Source: Lingula anatina
Lineage: Eukaryota; Brachiopoda; Lingulata; Lingulida; Lingulidae
Direction: 5' to 3'
Assembly (NCBI RefSeq): GCF_001039355.2
Contig: NW_019775413.1
Location: 852,123-916,122 of the forward strand
DNA: 64,000 nt
Shown here piece by piece: positions 50,970-64,000 of this stretch (positions are counted from its first letter, which is position 1; each line of letters begins with the position of its first letter). Under the pieces are notes generated by a model. That model did not search any database, was not told where the DNA came from, and saw only the letters and a list, made by a program, of their open reading frames with translations. The position numbers and the translations under genes are program-made.

Positions 50970-51618
50970 CAAACCCCTCTGTTTAACAACTCCCCAATTA
51001 TCTCCACTTAATGGCTTCCAAAGCTACCACAGTTGGAATGTATTATAAAGGCATGAAGGGATAGCATTGTTGTTACCACGAATCCATTACCATGATAATG
51101 GATTTTTGAAACTGTTTCTGTTGAGCAAAGTCTGTAGTACAGTATTACCATTTATCATTTATAGCAATTAGACCATTGTGCCACCTTGTGATACCTTGTT
51201 CATCGTAAACTATGATGTTAAATGTTCTCCGTCCTTTCTTTTTTTTGTTGTGGAGTGATTTACACATAGAGCAAAATAACTGTGATATACTTTATGTACA
51301 TGTTATACTACATGTACATGTGAGGATATTTTAAAGTGCTTTTATACGAATACTCCAGAATCTTTTAAATCAAATTTGTGCGTTTTCAAAGAAAACACCA
51401 TGAGACAATCTGACAATTAATTAAAAGTTTTATTGCTGAGAGACAGGATTACATTAGGTATTTGCATGTACAAATTTTGAAGAATATTTACATCATTGTA
51501 ATAGTACAGGAAGCATGAAATATTTATAAAAACTTTTTTTTTAATTATTATCTCTGATAAGTCACAACCACTCCCATAAAAAAAACATTCCACTTTTTGT
51601 ATGTTTTGATATATGGAC

Positions 51619-51633
51619 TTTATTTGAAATAAA
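51619..51633. terminator. Palindromic polyadenylation signal shared by EVC and TMED9
   Basis: The palindrome TTTATTTGAAATAAA reads AATAAA on the plus strand (51628-51633) for EVC and AATAAA on the minus strand (51624-51619) for the p24 gene. It lies about 0.9 kb after the EVC stop and 0.25 kb after the p24 stop. Use by both genes is inferred. Confidence 0.5.
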
Positions 51634-51867
51634 AAAAAAATTATGCTAATAATACAAAGGGCTGTTATTTTAATTCTCCAAATTGTTATAGTTACATTTG
51701 TGGAAAAAAAGAAGTACTCACTTGGCTCACAATTTGTACATGAAATTCATGAGAACAGTTTATGTGCATAGTAATACAATTCCTGTTCCTTTTTTTCTTG
51801 TTTTTAATTTTTTCCTCTGACACTATGTCTAACTTTTTTAATACCTGGAAATTTATAATATACACAT

Positions 51868-53654
51868 TTACACCAACTTCTTAGCCTCAAAAAATCCTTT
51901 TAGATGTCTCATTTGCCAAAATCCAGTTACAAGCAATACCAAGGTTTGAGCAATTGACCACCAAAGAACTCTCTGATTTGTGCTTTCACTGGTCTGTCTG
52001 AAGCGTTCTTCACGATACTGAAAAAAATTATTTAAAAAATACAGTAATGTTTAAAATGTGCTGGCACTTACATATAAAATGTGATAAATATTTTGAAGTT
52101 TGTGTTGCAACAGTATTTTAACTGAGCTAAAGACTCTTGAGTATAATACCCAATCATCAAACACAATCGTCTTTGTAAAAAATCCACCTCTAACTTTGAT
52201 TAAACAATACATTAAACAATAACAGCAGTGTCAACCAATAGTCAATTCTTAAAATCTAAGTAAAGTTAAAAGTTAGTTAAGTTAAACCAAGTATTCTGCC
52301 CTCCCTAACTGACTCCTGCTTACCCTTTGATAATTCTGCTCCTTTGTGATCTGTTCTACCTGGTCAAGCAACTGTCTTACACGGAGCTGAAGTTCAGTAA
52401 GTTTGTCCTTGGTAGCTATCTGAGGGTAGTCGTTAGCATGCTCTCCCACTTGAATGTCTAAATGAACTCTCTGAAATTTGAAAGGAGTATCCATCAGATT
52501 CCAAACTAGATCTTACTGCGTATATCCATCAAAATCCAAACCAGATCTTATTGTTTTCTCAATTCTTACTCAACACACTGAACTTGAAATTATTACATCA
52601 TCAAGAGGCTTAAGAAAAATATTACAGTGAACTGCACTCACTCCTAAAGAATAATTTATATACATCAAAATCTTAATAAAAACTGCCAAAAGCATAAGTT
52701 TACAATTCAAATTCTTACCAGCTGGCCACCTCCAAACCAGGCAGATGAGTTAGAATGCAGACAAATAGTGTGTTCTCCTGCTGTGTGAGATGTGAAAGTG
52801 TAGCGGCCATCGGAAGCATATGTCTAAAATGACAGGGGAAATGTGTATTTAAAGATGGTTAACAAGTTATTTATATCAAAATTAACCAAAATCTTTAAGT
52901 AATTGTACAGTTAAACTTCATGCTTACTTTCAAAATGATAATTAGTTTAAAATATCCATCATTTAAAAATATTTTTAAAAATTTAAAAACAACAAAAACT
53001 GAATCTTACCCTGGACAGAATAACCTTTTCATCTGGGTCCTTCACCTCAACATGCATGCCTAAACCACCTCCAGTTGGAAGGAAGGCATTTTGACTTCTA
53101 TCAAAGATTTCTACCTTGTAATTACCTGGGGAAAATGGATGTAACATATATATAAACAAAACATATGTGATATGCTTTCTTACATCAAATGTATAAAAAT
53201 TCTATTAAACAAAAATTCCACTTCAAAGATACTTTCAACTAAAAAAAGTATTAATGAAGGACAGCAGCTGTGTTTCACACTAGCCATATGGCTGATCCTA
53301 TTGGGCTGGTCCTAGTCAATTTGGCAAGTGCTTTAACAGAGAGGGGATATTTATACTATAGCAAATTCAAATATCCGTAAATCACCAGATGCAATTTCTA
53401 CTTCATTTATGATAACAAAAAGTCTTGTTCATAACTTTTGAACATAATGCAAAAGCCTGTTTACTATTTTAATAAAAATTATGAAAAGATTACAACGTTT
53501 AGACTTTAAACTCACCTACAACCATAGTTTCATCTGGGATTTCTTCAATAAAACATTTCTTCTCCGTTTCTCCGATGTGGAAATAAAGTCCAACAACAAG
53601 TTGCAACATTAACAGTTGCAAAAAGAAACTATACAAATGTCTTATTGAAATCAT
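51868..53654 (-). CDS. TMED9: p24-alpha cargo receptor, TMED9/TMED4 type
   Basis: Five exons in transcription order, 53654-53516, 53125-53010, 52823-52719, 52470-52324 and 52017-51868, give 218 residues, the usual p24 length. p24 proteins cycle between ER and Golgi in COPII and COPI vesicles and sort cargo, including GPI-anchored proteins. Parts in order: signal peptide, GOLD domain starting [20 protein letters not shown] with its two cysteines (C in KKCF and TICLHS), a coiled coil ([20 protein letters not shown]), a membrane helix and the cytosolic tail FFEAKKLV. The KKxx ending is a COPI-binding ER-retrieval signal, and with the phenylalanines it is diagnostic of the alpha subfamily. TMED4 and TMED9 arose by vertebrate duplication, so this gene may represent both. 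Confidence 0.95.
52490..52555. repeat. Two-copy 33-bp tandem repeat in a TMED9 intron
   Basis: The unit TATCCATCAGATTCCAAAC...AGATCTTACTG is followed by a second copy with a few changes. It begins about 20 bases from an exon border. Confidence 0.7.
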
Positions 53655-54425
53655 CTTGTGGTATCGAACTTTCGTCTGCAAGACTGTACTGAGTATGTCG
53701 ACGTTGCACTAAACTAGCCGGTTAGAGTTCTTGGACTTATCTATAATGGTTGTAAGCCCTTGTCTGAAACGCAAACTGTCTGTTTATGTTCCTTTATGGT
53801 GTTTTGATCCTAAGATTAAGAAAAGCTACTTAGCACCCGTCCCTAACACCACCAACAACTGTCTCTTCTCCTGCAGCAGAATGCCACGTAAATCCGTATC
53901 CAACATGGACGGCGACACGAAAGGGTCTCGAAGGGACGTTTGTTACTGTTAAGCAATTAAATTGCAAGCATTTAATCTGCAATTCGACCATTTTCTCTGT
54001 TATTCAATATTTATTAGTAATTTATGATATATTTTTTGCTTAGAGAAGTCACAGCTAAACTTTTGATTTCAAATTATATTATTTTTCTGCGTGAGTATTT
54101 ATTATTCCCGTTCCCTTTCGAGTCTCCTTAGCAGCATGTCAAACGCATGGGGCACCGTTAAAACTTCCAAAAAAGAAAACTCAGCATAAGGACAGAATAT
54201 ATAGATTTCTGATATTCATCCAAAGTAAAAAGAATATTTTTAACTAATAAACTATAATAAGTCAGTTTGTTTTACAAATACCTGGCATTAAAGTGTAATA
54301 ATAACAGCTCTTCGTAATTATGTCTTTCTGCGCGTGTTTAGAGCTGCCAGCTGGATAAACAGTGTGAGAAGAGTGAGCAGTGAGAGTGGGATGGGTGTTA
54401 ACTTTTGAGCGAAGCATTCAGCAAA
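53655..54425. promoter_or_regulatory. Head-to-head interval of TMED9 and ferlin
   Basis: 770 bases separate the two start codons. The open frame at 53731-53952 has no family character and is not called. No defined promoter element was recognised. Confidence 0.4.
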
Positions 54426-57400
54426 ATGTCGCTCGAGGTTAACGTAATAAGTGCATCAAATGTGCCAAAAGAGACTTTTGGAAAGAGTGATCCATATGTC
54501 AATATAGAATTTCAAGGTAAGTTCTTTCTTGTTGCAAAGTTAATGAAAGTTAGGAAAGAATGTACTCTCGTACTTTGGAAAGTTCGCCGGTGGCGGTGGC
54601 AGGTCTCCTGAAGTTGTGTTAAATGAAAAGTTAATGCTGTGCAACGGGTGACGCTTTCCCTCACTTATTATTTGACTAGACTAAAACTTAAAATTTGGGT
54701 TGAATGTGGTTTTCCTTATTCCAAATACTATTAAAATATTTGTTAGACACATCACACGTACGGATTTGGAAGTTTGTTGACGAGGGGTGGGGCGGTAGAA
54801 GGATGAGGGAGTGATACAATGTTAAATGAGATAAAATGACACTATTCCTCTTGTTCAGCATGTTAACATATTAATTTCCTATATTTTTTGTTTTAATTGC
54901 ATGTGGATGGGGCACGCACCCATTTGCCCCCCTCCCCCTCCCCCAGTCCGACCCCATTCCACCCACAACTACTTTTTCTATACCAGTACTGTATACCATA
55001 TATCAGGTATTGATGGTAGTTATATTACCTGGCATGTGTATCCAATTCATGGTAGGCAAGTTTATTTAGATTCATTCTTACAGAAAGGGTGTGGGATATA
55101 AGGAATATTCCCCATGAATTTTCAAACAGGATATCTAAAAATTAAGGTCAGGACTTGTTTATTTTCTTAAGACTATCACTAATATATTATACATGATACA
55201 CTGTATCTGTCTCCTTTGCTGTACTTAAATTCTTTTTATAATTTTTTTATATTATTTATATTTTTTTAAGTACTTTTTTTAATTAACTTTGTTTTTGGAA
55301 TGTCAACCTTATGTGTCAGCATGAGTTGACTGTAAAATGTTAACATCCTTTTTGCTTCCTAATTCTAAGGGCATTTAACAAAAAAATACTTCGGCTCATG
55401 TTTTTTCAACACACATATTATTGCTGTAAGTTCTATAAAGCAAACAATCTGAGGAGTCTGTTGAGCAGGGCCATGTGTCTTATCAGTAGTTGCCAAGGCA
55501 GAATTGTATTCTTTTATTTCTATAAACAACCTATTCAAGTGATAAAGTAAAATCTTTTACTGGATAACTATTGATTTACGTGTGAAATTAAGTATGTCAG
55601 CAGGGATACAAGTAGTATCCTAATAGTTCTTTTTAAAATGTAAACTTTTTGAAGATCTTAAATGATAAAAGTTTTGGTGATATTCATCATTTATAGTGTT
55701 TTATATTTAATGTGTCAGTATATGTGTTAGTAGTTTTGTTGCTTAATCTATTGAGAGGATTGTCATTTCCTGATAATGTATCAGCTGGTTAAACATTGTC
55801 AAGTCTTTTCTATGTAAAGCCACATTTTGCATTAAGTTAACCACAACTAGAGAAGCGAAAGAAGAGGAAAGTTCTAACTAGTCTAGAAAGTTCAATAATT
55901 TAATTTTCAACAAGTCTTCAAAGTTTTCAATCCAAAGGGTTTATAGCATAATTTGCCTGCTGTTATCATATATTATACACTTATTGACACTGAATATAGT
56001 TTCCAATGATTTTATTGAATGATAATTAAGTGTATAAAGATTGAATTGTCTCCTATATTACATGATATTGGACCTCAGAAAACGTAAGCAGACAGTGAGA
56101 GTGAAATCTTAATAGATTTGGTCATATGAAGAACACTCATTTTTTCCCTCATGATCTCATTATAAAATTGTTTGTTGTAAACTAGTACATTTCCTGTCAT
56201 GTTGACACAAACTTGTTTGCCAGTTGTCTTCTTTTGTGTTTTTATTTTATTATGAGATGTTATGCTGGTAATTTTATGCTCCACCTATTATTGTACATAG
56301 GTAGGGTATTCTGGTGATAACCTGATAGGAAGTGACCGGAATTTCTGGCTTATCAGTTCACATTTTGTTGTCTCCATTCAGAGGGACATTCCCTCATGGT
56401 GACATGGATTGTGTTATCTTTAGCATGTGGGTGTCAGGCCTGTATGTTTGGTTATTTTTAACCTGTAAGCAACCATTTACTTTGCCTTTAGTTAGCATAT
56501 ATATAGAATATTGTTAAATTATTAGAGAAACAAATGATAGGATTTTGGCCTAAGTTTTATCTTGACATCATTGACATACAGGGCTTATCCCATGATTGGG
56601 GGGTACAGGTCATCCAAAATTACCGCTTGTAATTTCCTACAAAATTTCGGGGAGTCCCAAGTATGCCCAAAGCCATCGTATTTCCAAAAAATCCATTAGC
56701 CATCCAATCGTCTTAAAAAATTTAGGCCAACCACTGGCAACCAGTGATGCTGGCAGTTGTCCAAATGACGGCTGGATGGTTCGCTGGGAAAACCCTTTTT
56801 GACATGTTTATAATATCTATTAATTGTCACTTTAGCAAGTTTCAATAAAGCCAAGAAAAATATGAATTAGGTACATAATTTTGAGAAGACTTCTTCATTT
56901 GATGAATTTTCACTGATATCAGTTACATTATAGTATTAACTGCCATAGAATATCATGTATTTTAATTGCATAAAGGATATGAATGTTTCTTTTTGTGTTT
57001 CTTTTTGTGTTATTCAGCCAGAAAGGTGAAATTTGTTTGTTTGTTTGTTTGTTTGTTTGTTTGATTCAATTGTGTTTTAGATGCCCAGTTAATGCCACCT
57101 CTATCAAAACCTCTAAACATTCAGTTTTTATTGTTTTATTTGAAATTCAACTGATTTATATTCTTAATTCCTTAATAGGTATCAAAAAGAAAACTGAAGT
57201 GATCAAAGATGAAGATAACCCTGTATGGAACCAAGTGAGTATTATATATATTAATTTTTCTGTTCAATATTTTTTTTTAAGTTGGGCCATTAATAAGGAT
57301 GACAAATACTGGCAGTTTGGAATGATAATGAAAAATTTGCTAGTTCATATCCTTTTTCAAAATGGCCCAGATGGAAATGATAGTCAAATTATATTTGGCT

Positions 57401-60400
57401 TGCACTTAAATGGCCTTAAATATGAACTTTGGAGAACAATAATGTTATGAATATTTATATGTTATGTAGGCACATTGATTTATTTGTTTTGGACATTTTG
57501 GACCATGTGACAGTTTGGTATCTGTTAATTTATGTTTGTTTAAACTAACAGCACATAATAGAATGAGACAGAATTTACATTGAAAGTATAAAATTATAAT
57601 GCTTTTTACATATATATTGGCATGGTTACATTATAACTGATCGATAATTGTGACCAGACAGCTGTGCATGCAGATGCCGGATATTAAATAATAACAGCTC
57701 ATTTCACATATTATTAGTCATGAATGAATGAACATATTAAGCTTATGGCATAAAGAGGAAATTGATATACTATAAAACATATCCGGGTAACATGTCAGGT
57801 CAATTGTCTCTGCTCACATACTTGTATACGAGATAAACTGAACTTTTTTTCAGCTAACTGTTATAGTGCAATTCAAGTGTGCACATCCTCTTTCCATTCT
57901 TGTTCAATATCTTTAAATCCAATTTCAATTTTTTTTTTTTTCGTTTTTTGGAAATAAAAGCTTTTAGTGTTAGGTTTCTCATAGACAGATAATAAATGCC
58001 AACGGTTCAACTAACTATTCAAAAGGTAAATGATTCTCAATATGCGTGCATAAATTATTTAACATGTTATTAATAGATTAAAAAAAAAGAGGCAAATAAA
58101 AAAGAGGGGGTGCCCAGTGATGCTTTCTATAAACTTGAATTGGGTTTTATATTAAAATTAACTCCATTCTGTGTGTTGGGGTGGGGGAGGGAATTAACTA
58201 GTGAAGCTTTTAAAACAAATTTGATTTAACATTAAAATTATCTCCATTCTTTGGGGGGGGGGGGGAGATAACCAGTGAAGCTTTTAAGACTTGAATTTGA
58301 TTTTACATAAAAATGAACTCCATATTCTATTCTCCATTGTAGAGCCTGGTGTTTGACCTCCAAGGCAATGCCCTATCACCAGGAGACCAGCTGGAGGTGC
58401 AGGTCAAAGACTGGGAGAAGATTGGAAGAAACAGGTATGTTATAGTGTGTGTGTGTGTGTGTGAGTGTGTGTGTGCGTGCATGTGTGTGTGATTAGTTAT
58501 GCTCACATTGGTAATTTCTAGAGTGCTGGTAAATAGCACAGTCTTGACAGGGTATTTTTGTGTAGGCATGTTTTTGTTGGTATTCATGTGTATATTGTAA
58601 GCAAGTGTGAAATAACATTAAAAAAATTAAACAAAGAAATGAGCACCAGATGCAGTCTTATAAATCAGGTCTGTGGTATACACTCTGACTCAGGTGGTTG
58701 TGCAGGTGTGTGTCTCCTATGTTCCAAGTCTCTTCAGCTAGATTTTTTTAAAGATGTATTATTAGTTGACTCAATAAATTTACCAAAGACATGACCAGAC
58801 AGAGGAGTTTTTATCTTCTACTAGTATAGGCCTTATAAACGGATAAGGCGTTTACTAGCACTACCCGAAGATCTTTACGCACTAACACCCATATTAACTA
58901 CATAACCCACAAATTAACCAGCACTACCAGTTGATGAATGTTAGTGCTAGGTATTGCTTTGTTGGTGCTAAATAACTGTAGGGTGTGTTGGTTCCATGTA
59001 TAAGGCCTGCAGTACACTACAGAGGAGTATATGCTTTAATTATTGTTAGATCTTAGGAGTAAGATGCTTGTTAATTTTGTTTCAGGCTCCTAGGTGCAGT
59101 AACTGTACCCTTGAAAGATGTTCAGACGGGCAGTCACGCAGTTGAGCTTGACCTACCTTTGCAAGATGCTAACAAGAGAACCTTGGCAGTAAGTGCCCAG
59201 TTCTATATGATAGTCATGCTATTTTTCTCCATCTAATAACACACTGCATGTTTAGACTGGATGGTACTTATGGCATAACCCACTATTGTCCAGACTGGAG
59301 AAAAATGTTTGGAATCTAAATATGTGTCTGGGCATTACTATATTGATATATGTGCCACTGTCATCTGTTATGTGATGGTAAAATTATAGTTCTGTGCTTG
59401 CAGGCCTTTTGAATCTGGAAGTGTATTTCTCTGCTTAATGAGTAACATGTACTGGTATTTAAAATTTGTCCATTTAATTGAGAAGATATGATGTCAGGAA
59501 ATGTAGAAATAATTGGGGAACCTTGAAATTGGCTTTGGCACAAATGTCAGACACATAAGGTGTTTGTTTGTTGGTAGCTATTAATCTGAGTTCTGAATGG
59601 CATTGATTAATACTTTTTGTAAATTGTTTGTACCTTTTACATTGTTTATATTTTATTTTTACCACTTACTGGTTATAGTTATGAGTAGTACACCTTTCAA
59701 ATGGATGGCAAAAGATCACACAAAATAAACACAAATTAACTTAGGTCAGATTGTTTACTGAAGTGGAATATAGCATCTTCCTAAAATAGATGACTTTTTT
59801 ATCTTCAGCATTTTTTTATGCCAGTGTAGACAAAATCTATATACAAAAGGCATTACAATAAGTTAATGGAGAATTTTACTTATCCCTTGATAGATATATG
59901 CTTTACCTTGGCCCAAGTTAGAATTAAACTGCAAATGTAGTAGTATAACAAAAAATTAAATATTATATTGTTATAATTTTTGCTCATAAGGACCATCATA
60001 TTAATCACCTTATTGTTTTTGTTATAGTGTGACTTAAATTTAAGTACAAGTATTAAAGTACTTAATTTTGAGGTATTTGTCCTATTGTATGCTGGTTTTG
60101 CATTGACGCTTCAGTTATTTTGCAAGTTAGCCACCAACATTGATTGAAATAAAATATTACTTCATGGCATCAATGATTTATAGTGGGCAATATATTTAAC
60201 AACACAAAATGTTGTGGTACTTAGTGATGTTTTTACAAAAATGGTTTTGTCTTTGAAAACAAGATATGTCAAACTAGTTACAGTATAGTGATATGCATTT
60301 GACTATTTGGTAATCTAATCTAGATGATAATATTCCAATCTATAAAATCCTGATATACATTTAGCATGATGCTCAAACCAGTATACAGTCATTTCAAATG

Positions 60401-63400
60401 GAGATTTTTATTCTAAAAAAAGTGGAACTTTTTAACCCCCTTAGTTGACCCAACTTGAAAAATGGAGTTGAAGCTTGATCAAGTTTTGTTTTAGAACAGG
60501 CCCTTTTCAAGATAAATTCAAGTGCACTTCTTTCTAACCTCTCCCCACCCCCCCAGACCCTTCCTACAGGGATGATGTACATTGTATTACATGATCAGAC
60601 TATAATAGTAATAATAATGGCTGCTAGTGTAACTTTCCTATGAAATAACCCTATTCATAACCTAGTGTCTCCTAAGTTTCTGATATAAATATATATATAT
60701 GCATTAATGTATTTTCTGCATGCAGACAGTTTATCATTCCATCCATGACATGCCTGTCCATATGTTTTTTATTGGACTCTCTCTCCCTATTGTCTGGGCT
60801 ATAAAATTCATGATTGGAACATCGATAGCATGCTTATTTACAAAATACATTAACTCCAGTTTTTATTATGTTTTTTCTTTTGAGTATGGTCTTATTTCTA
60901 GGATGATCTTTAGAAGCAGTTGGGATGTACAGCAGCCAAGTGTCTCCTATTTTTGAAAGCATTAACAATAAAAAACACCAAAACTACCCTGTTCTAGCTA
61001 CATATTGCAATGTTATTAATTGCCATTTTTATGTGATATTAATGCTCAATTAAACCATTGGTAAAAAGAGAGGAAATTAACAATGAAGCTTATAAAAATG
61101 GAGAGCTGCATTATAGTGTGTGTGACTGTTGCAATGTAAAATTGTAGTACAATACAATCAAGAACAGATGTGGGATTTTTTTTGCCCTTGGAGATAGTTG
61201 GAATAGTTTCAGAATTAAAAGAACATTCTGGATTCCAGAGCATGGGAAGATTTACCCTTACTGTACTTGACAGAACAATATTTTTGAATCTTTCATTATC
61301 AGTTATTCTGCAGTGTTGTAGAGTTCTGGCTGATACATATTCAATTTGTATTGTATGAACAGCATAGTTTCGCTTTCAAACAGAATTTTTTTACCTCTTA
61401 AACAAAAGTTCATTGTATTGTTTGTTTGGGTGTTTAAGTTAATTTGGATGTGAAATAGTAAATTTCATCAGTTTTGCAATAATTTGGATAAAATGCGAAA
61501 TGGAGAAATTCATAATTCTGCATGAGACACCATTGCTATTTTGATTGGTTTCTTTCTAACAACTATATATTTTGCAATGTGCCTGCTGTGAGCAATATAA
61601 TGAGACCTATATTTAGGAGTAGTTCATCTCAGACTTTTGTTTAACTTTTTTTCTAAATGTCTTTTCATGTCTCAGACACAATATTGTCTGACGCAATTCT
61701 TCCTGGTTAAATCACTGATGGATGTTTTTGTCAAAATAAGTTGAAATTAAATAGGTATTTACTTAAAACATCTCAAACAATTAAACCAAATCTACAATTC
61801 CTAAGACATGGTGACAAAATGTCTGCAACCATTATAATTTCTTCAGCCCTTATGGTTTGTGACATTTTCAAACACTTAACAAGCTGATTAAAGGGCTTGG
61901 GATTTTTTTTCGCTGATAAATATGCAGCTATTATCATTATTCGAAAACAAACTGATCGCAATTTTTAAAACTGTGTACATTTTACTTGTTGCAGTAATTA
62001 AAAATCATCCATTACTTACTTAATTAGTTCCCTATGTTGTACTTTCCTATTTCAGTCTTTAATGAAGAGCTCATATACTAACCTTTAAAATTCTAGACAC
62101 ATGTTATTAATAATAAAAAAACATAAAACACCATATCTGTGTTTTATGGGTGTAAGAACTAGATCTTTAAACTGTCAAGACCAGAAGCTTTTTGTGACAT
62201 AGACGGAGATGTCTTCATTCTTAACAGCATTATTCATTCAACACATTATGAATTTTAGAACTTTGCCAAATTAAATGTGTTAATATAATGACCACATATT
62301 TTGGTTGGTCTAACCCACACTCAAGTTGGCATATCACTTTATACATCTGTCATTCTAAAACAGTTGCCATAGGTATTTGACCACATAACTGAAGTGGTCA
62401 GTTTAGGCACATTAACATTAAGCAAATTTTTTTATCTACAGGTATGTGCATGCTGTTGATCATTAAATGGTCACCAGTGGCACTGCTGATCCTATTTTTT
62501 AATAAGGCTGAACCCATGCATGAGAAAAGACAAAACAACTTGTTTATTTTCTGTCTAGATTTAAACTTGTGTGAACCTGGTTTGCATCTTGGTCTGCTTT
62601 CTAAGATGTAATGGAAACTTGACTGCTAGCCCCTGGTCAAGTTTATATGGCTCCTGTGACTTATTTACTGCTAGATATACTCTGACACTGTTATCTGGGA
62701 AGATCTGTGACTTCATATATGTCTTTTATATTTGTAGAGAAGTGATATTATTATATACTAAAAAGAGTTGTTTGGCACAATTTTATTGATTTTATTAATT
62801 TATTTATTTATTTAGTTTCCAGTAAATTGTTTATTTTGGGTGAATTTCTTACATAATAACCAGCCCATTAAGTTGTCAAACTCTCATCCTATTAAATGCC
62901 CAGCTTGAGGTGAAAAGGGCCAAAAAAACTTGAAGGCTATTCTAAACAACCTTTTTTAATTTCACTGGAATAATTGTTTATAAGAGCACTCATACTGTAT
63001 TGCACGCAGTAAGAGTTAATCAACTACCACCACTACTACTAGACATCCCATGTATTTTGTTTCAGGCCTCCATTAAGCTGAAAATTGTCTACAGTCCACC
63101 TATACAAAAACAAACTGCTGCAACAGCAGATGCTGCTCCAGGTATGTGCTACAAATAAAGCATTATTTGTTTTGATTTATAGTCCATGTTAACAATAACA
63201 TTTATTGTTTTGAATTTTTGGTCCATCATAACATAAGGCAACTGCAAGCTAGGTTACGGTGTTGAAAATAGAAAAAAATCTGATGCTAGTCAGGTAAAAC
63301 TATAAAAACTGATTGTCTGCTGTCATGCAGCAAATATATGTAACCAGTGTGTAATGTCTGTGAATTGTAACTAAGATGAGACTGCAGTTTTATTATGTAT

Positions 63401-63759
63401 TTTTTTTACTCTATTGGCTGTCTACTAACCTCAAAACAATATAGGCTTTTACTTACTTTGACCCACAATATAATTTTGTTTTTCTCTTTCCAGTTATGTT
63501 TTGCAAATTATTTGAATATTGTCTTTATTTAACTGTAAAATGTATAAAACTTACATTTTCAGATGAAGTTGGTGGAGGTATAGTTGAGGATGGAGAAGAG
63601 GATGAGGATATGGAAGGAGATGAAGGTGATGCTGCTGATGGTGGTGATGCTGCTGCTGATGGAGGCGGGGTACCTGGTGCCCCTGGTGGGGGGAAGAAAA
63701 GGAAAAGAAAAAGGAAGAGGTATAGAGGGAAGTTATCCAACAAACCTCAAGATTTCCAG
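54426..63759 (+). CDS. Ferlin (dysferlin/myoferlin type), N-terminal C2A region, 3' partial
   Basis: Six exons, 54426-54516, 57179-57234, 58343-58434, 59086-59188, 63066-63141 and 63563-63759, join in phase to 205 residues; the gene leaves the window. Ferlins are large tail-anchored proteins with five to seven C2 domains that act in calcium-dependent vesicle fusion and membrane repair. Residues 1-120 form a C2A domain: MSLEVNVISASNVP, KSDPYVNIEFQG, KKKTEVIKDEDNPVWN, VKDWEKIGRNRLLGAVTVPL and ASIKLKIVYSPP. An acidic, alanine/glycine-rich linker then ends in a KKRKRKRKRYR basic cluster, followed by NKPQDFQ, which is where C2B normally opens. The Asp positions of DPYV and KDWE keep part of the calcium site. 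Intron 1 is 2.7 kb and intron 4 is 3.9 kb. Which ferlin type it is cannot be decided here. Confidence 0.85.
54517..57178 (+). other. Ferlin intron 1, no other gene seen
   Basis: AT-rich intron. A pyrimidine stretch lies at about 54920-54945 and a (TTTG)n tract at 57032-57063. The block at about 56580-56810 is less AT-rich and contains CTGGCAACCAGTGATGCTGG-like inverted words; it may be an old repeat. Confidence 0.5.
57032..57063. repeat. (TTTG)n microsatellite
   Basis: About eight TTTG units in ferlin intron 1. Confidence 0.95.
58115..58342. repeat. Three-copy minisatellite running into a ferlin splice acceptor
   Basis: Three diverged copies of a 65-90 bp unit start at about 58116 (AGTGATGCTTTCTATAAACT), 58200 (AGTGAAGCTTTTAAAAC) and 58273 (AGTGAAGCTTTTAAGACTTG). 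Each contains a TTTTATATTAAAATTAACTCCATTCT-like core, and the first two end in G-rich tracts, the second with about 13 G. In the third copy this end has become TTCTCCATTGTAG, the acceptor of exon 3. Confidence 0.75.
58445..58491. repeat. (GT)n microsatellite
   Basis: An interrupted GT dinucleotide tract just after ferlin exon 3. Confidence 0.9.
58828..59008. mobile_element. Foldback MITE-like element in ferlin intron 3
   Basis: The ends AGGCCTTATA (58828-58837) and TATAAGGCCT (58999-59008) are inverted. Inside, AGCACTACC pairs with the complement of TTAGTGCTAGGTA, and ACTAACACCC with GGGTGTGTTGGT, so most of the 181 bases can fold back. No coding capacity. Confidence 0.7.
59189..63065 (+). 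other. Ferlin intron 4, no other gene seen
   Basis: A 3.9-kb AT-rich intron. Short open frames here (for example 60720-60956) have no family character or splice context. Confidence 0.55.
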
Positions 63760-64000
63760 GTAACTGCTCGTGAATAATTTAATGTTTATAACAAGTTAAA
63801 GAGTTTATGATCTTATACAGGTGGACAGATAATAAGGTGAAGAATATAAGATCTGATGTCAGTTTATCTATCTGGGTGATTATAAACATTTAAAATGTGT
63901 GATTTGTACTTCTTTTGATCATAACACTGAAAGTTAGCTGAATGTTAGCTTTCAGCTACTTCTGTGGCCCATCTTAAAATGATGACTACCACTGGTAACT

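Noticed and set aside
53731-53952. 73-codon frame between TMED9 and ferlin
   Set aside because: It has no family features or splice context, and it lies in the region expected to be a divergent promoter.
63525-63743. Minus-strand proline/serine-rich frame
   Set aside because: It is the mirror of the low-complexity acidic and basic linker of the ferlin.

Overview
The window is animal nuclear DNA. It has AT-rich introns of a few hundred bases with GT-AG borders, metazoan single-copy genes, many small inverted-repeat elements and two assembly gaps (4187-4845 and 24631-25379). Low GC, intron size and gene content suit a marine invertebrate. A bivalve or other lophotrochozoan is my guess, from general character only; no single feature proves it.

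Layout: a CpG-rich DNA-transposon-like element (about 980-2121); a two-exon gene for a small secreted ten-cysteine peptide on the minus strand (2422-2809), which resembles the Diedel family; the first exons of an unidentified gene running into gap 1, and beyond the gap a long exon for an unrecognised multi-pass membrane protein with LRR-like repeats (4846-6011); PTS, 6-pyruvoyl-tetrahydropterin synthase (7636-10410, +); a decayed mariner-type element (about 11209-11740); RPL36 (12460-13458, -); BLM RecQ helicase (14807-27287, +), whose winged-helix exons are missing at gap 2 beside a transposon-like insertion; EVC2/limbin (28972-40643, -) and EVC (41549-50723, +), head to head; a p24-alpha cargo receptor like TMED9/TMED4 (51868-53654, -); and the 5' part of a ferlin (54426-63759, +, continuing past the window).

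From RPL36 on, strands alternate strictly. This gives three head-to-head promoter intervals (RPL36/BLM, EVC2/EVC, TMED9/ferlin) and two tail-to-tail intervals (BLM/EVC2, EVC/TMED9). EVC and EVC2 work as one complex at the base of the primary cilium in Hedgehog signalling and are also divergent neighbours in vertebrates, so the pair is probably an old co-regulated unit. The other neighbours have no shared pathway.

Items most worth following up are the Diedel-like peptide, a run of evenly spaced triloop hairpins in the leader of the BLM-intron insertion, a 229-bp near-perfect palindrome with a hammerhead-like core in a PTS intron, and the in-frame upstream ORF of EVC. All exon models were built by eye from splice signals, reading phase and family resemblance. 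No search or alignment was run.
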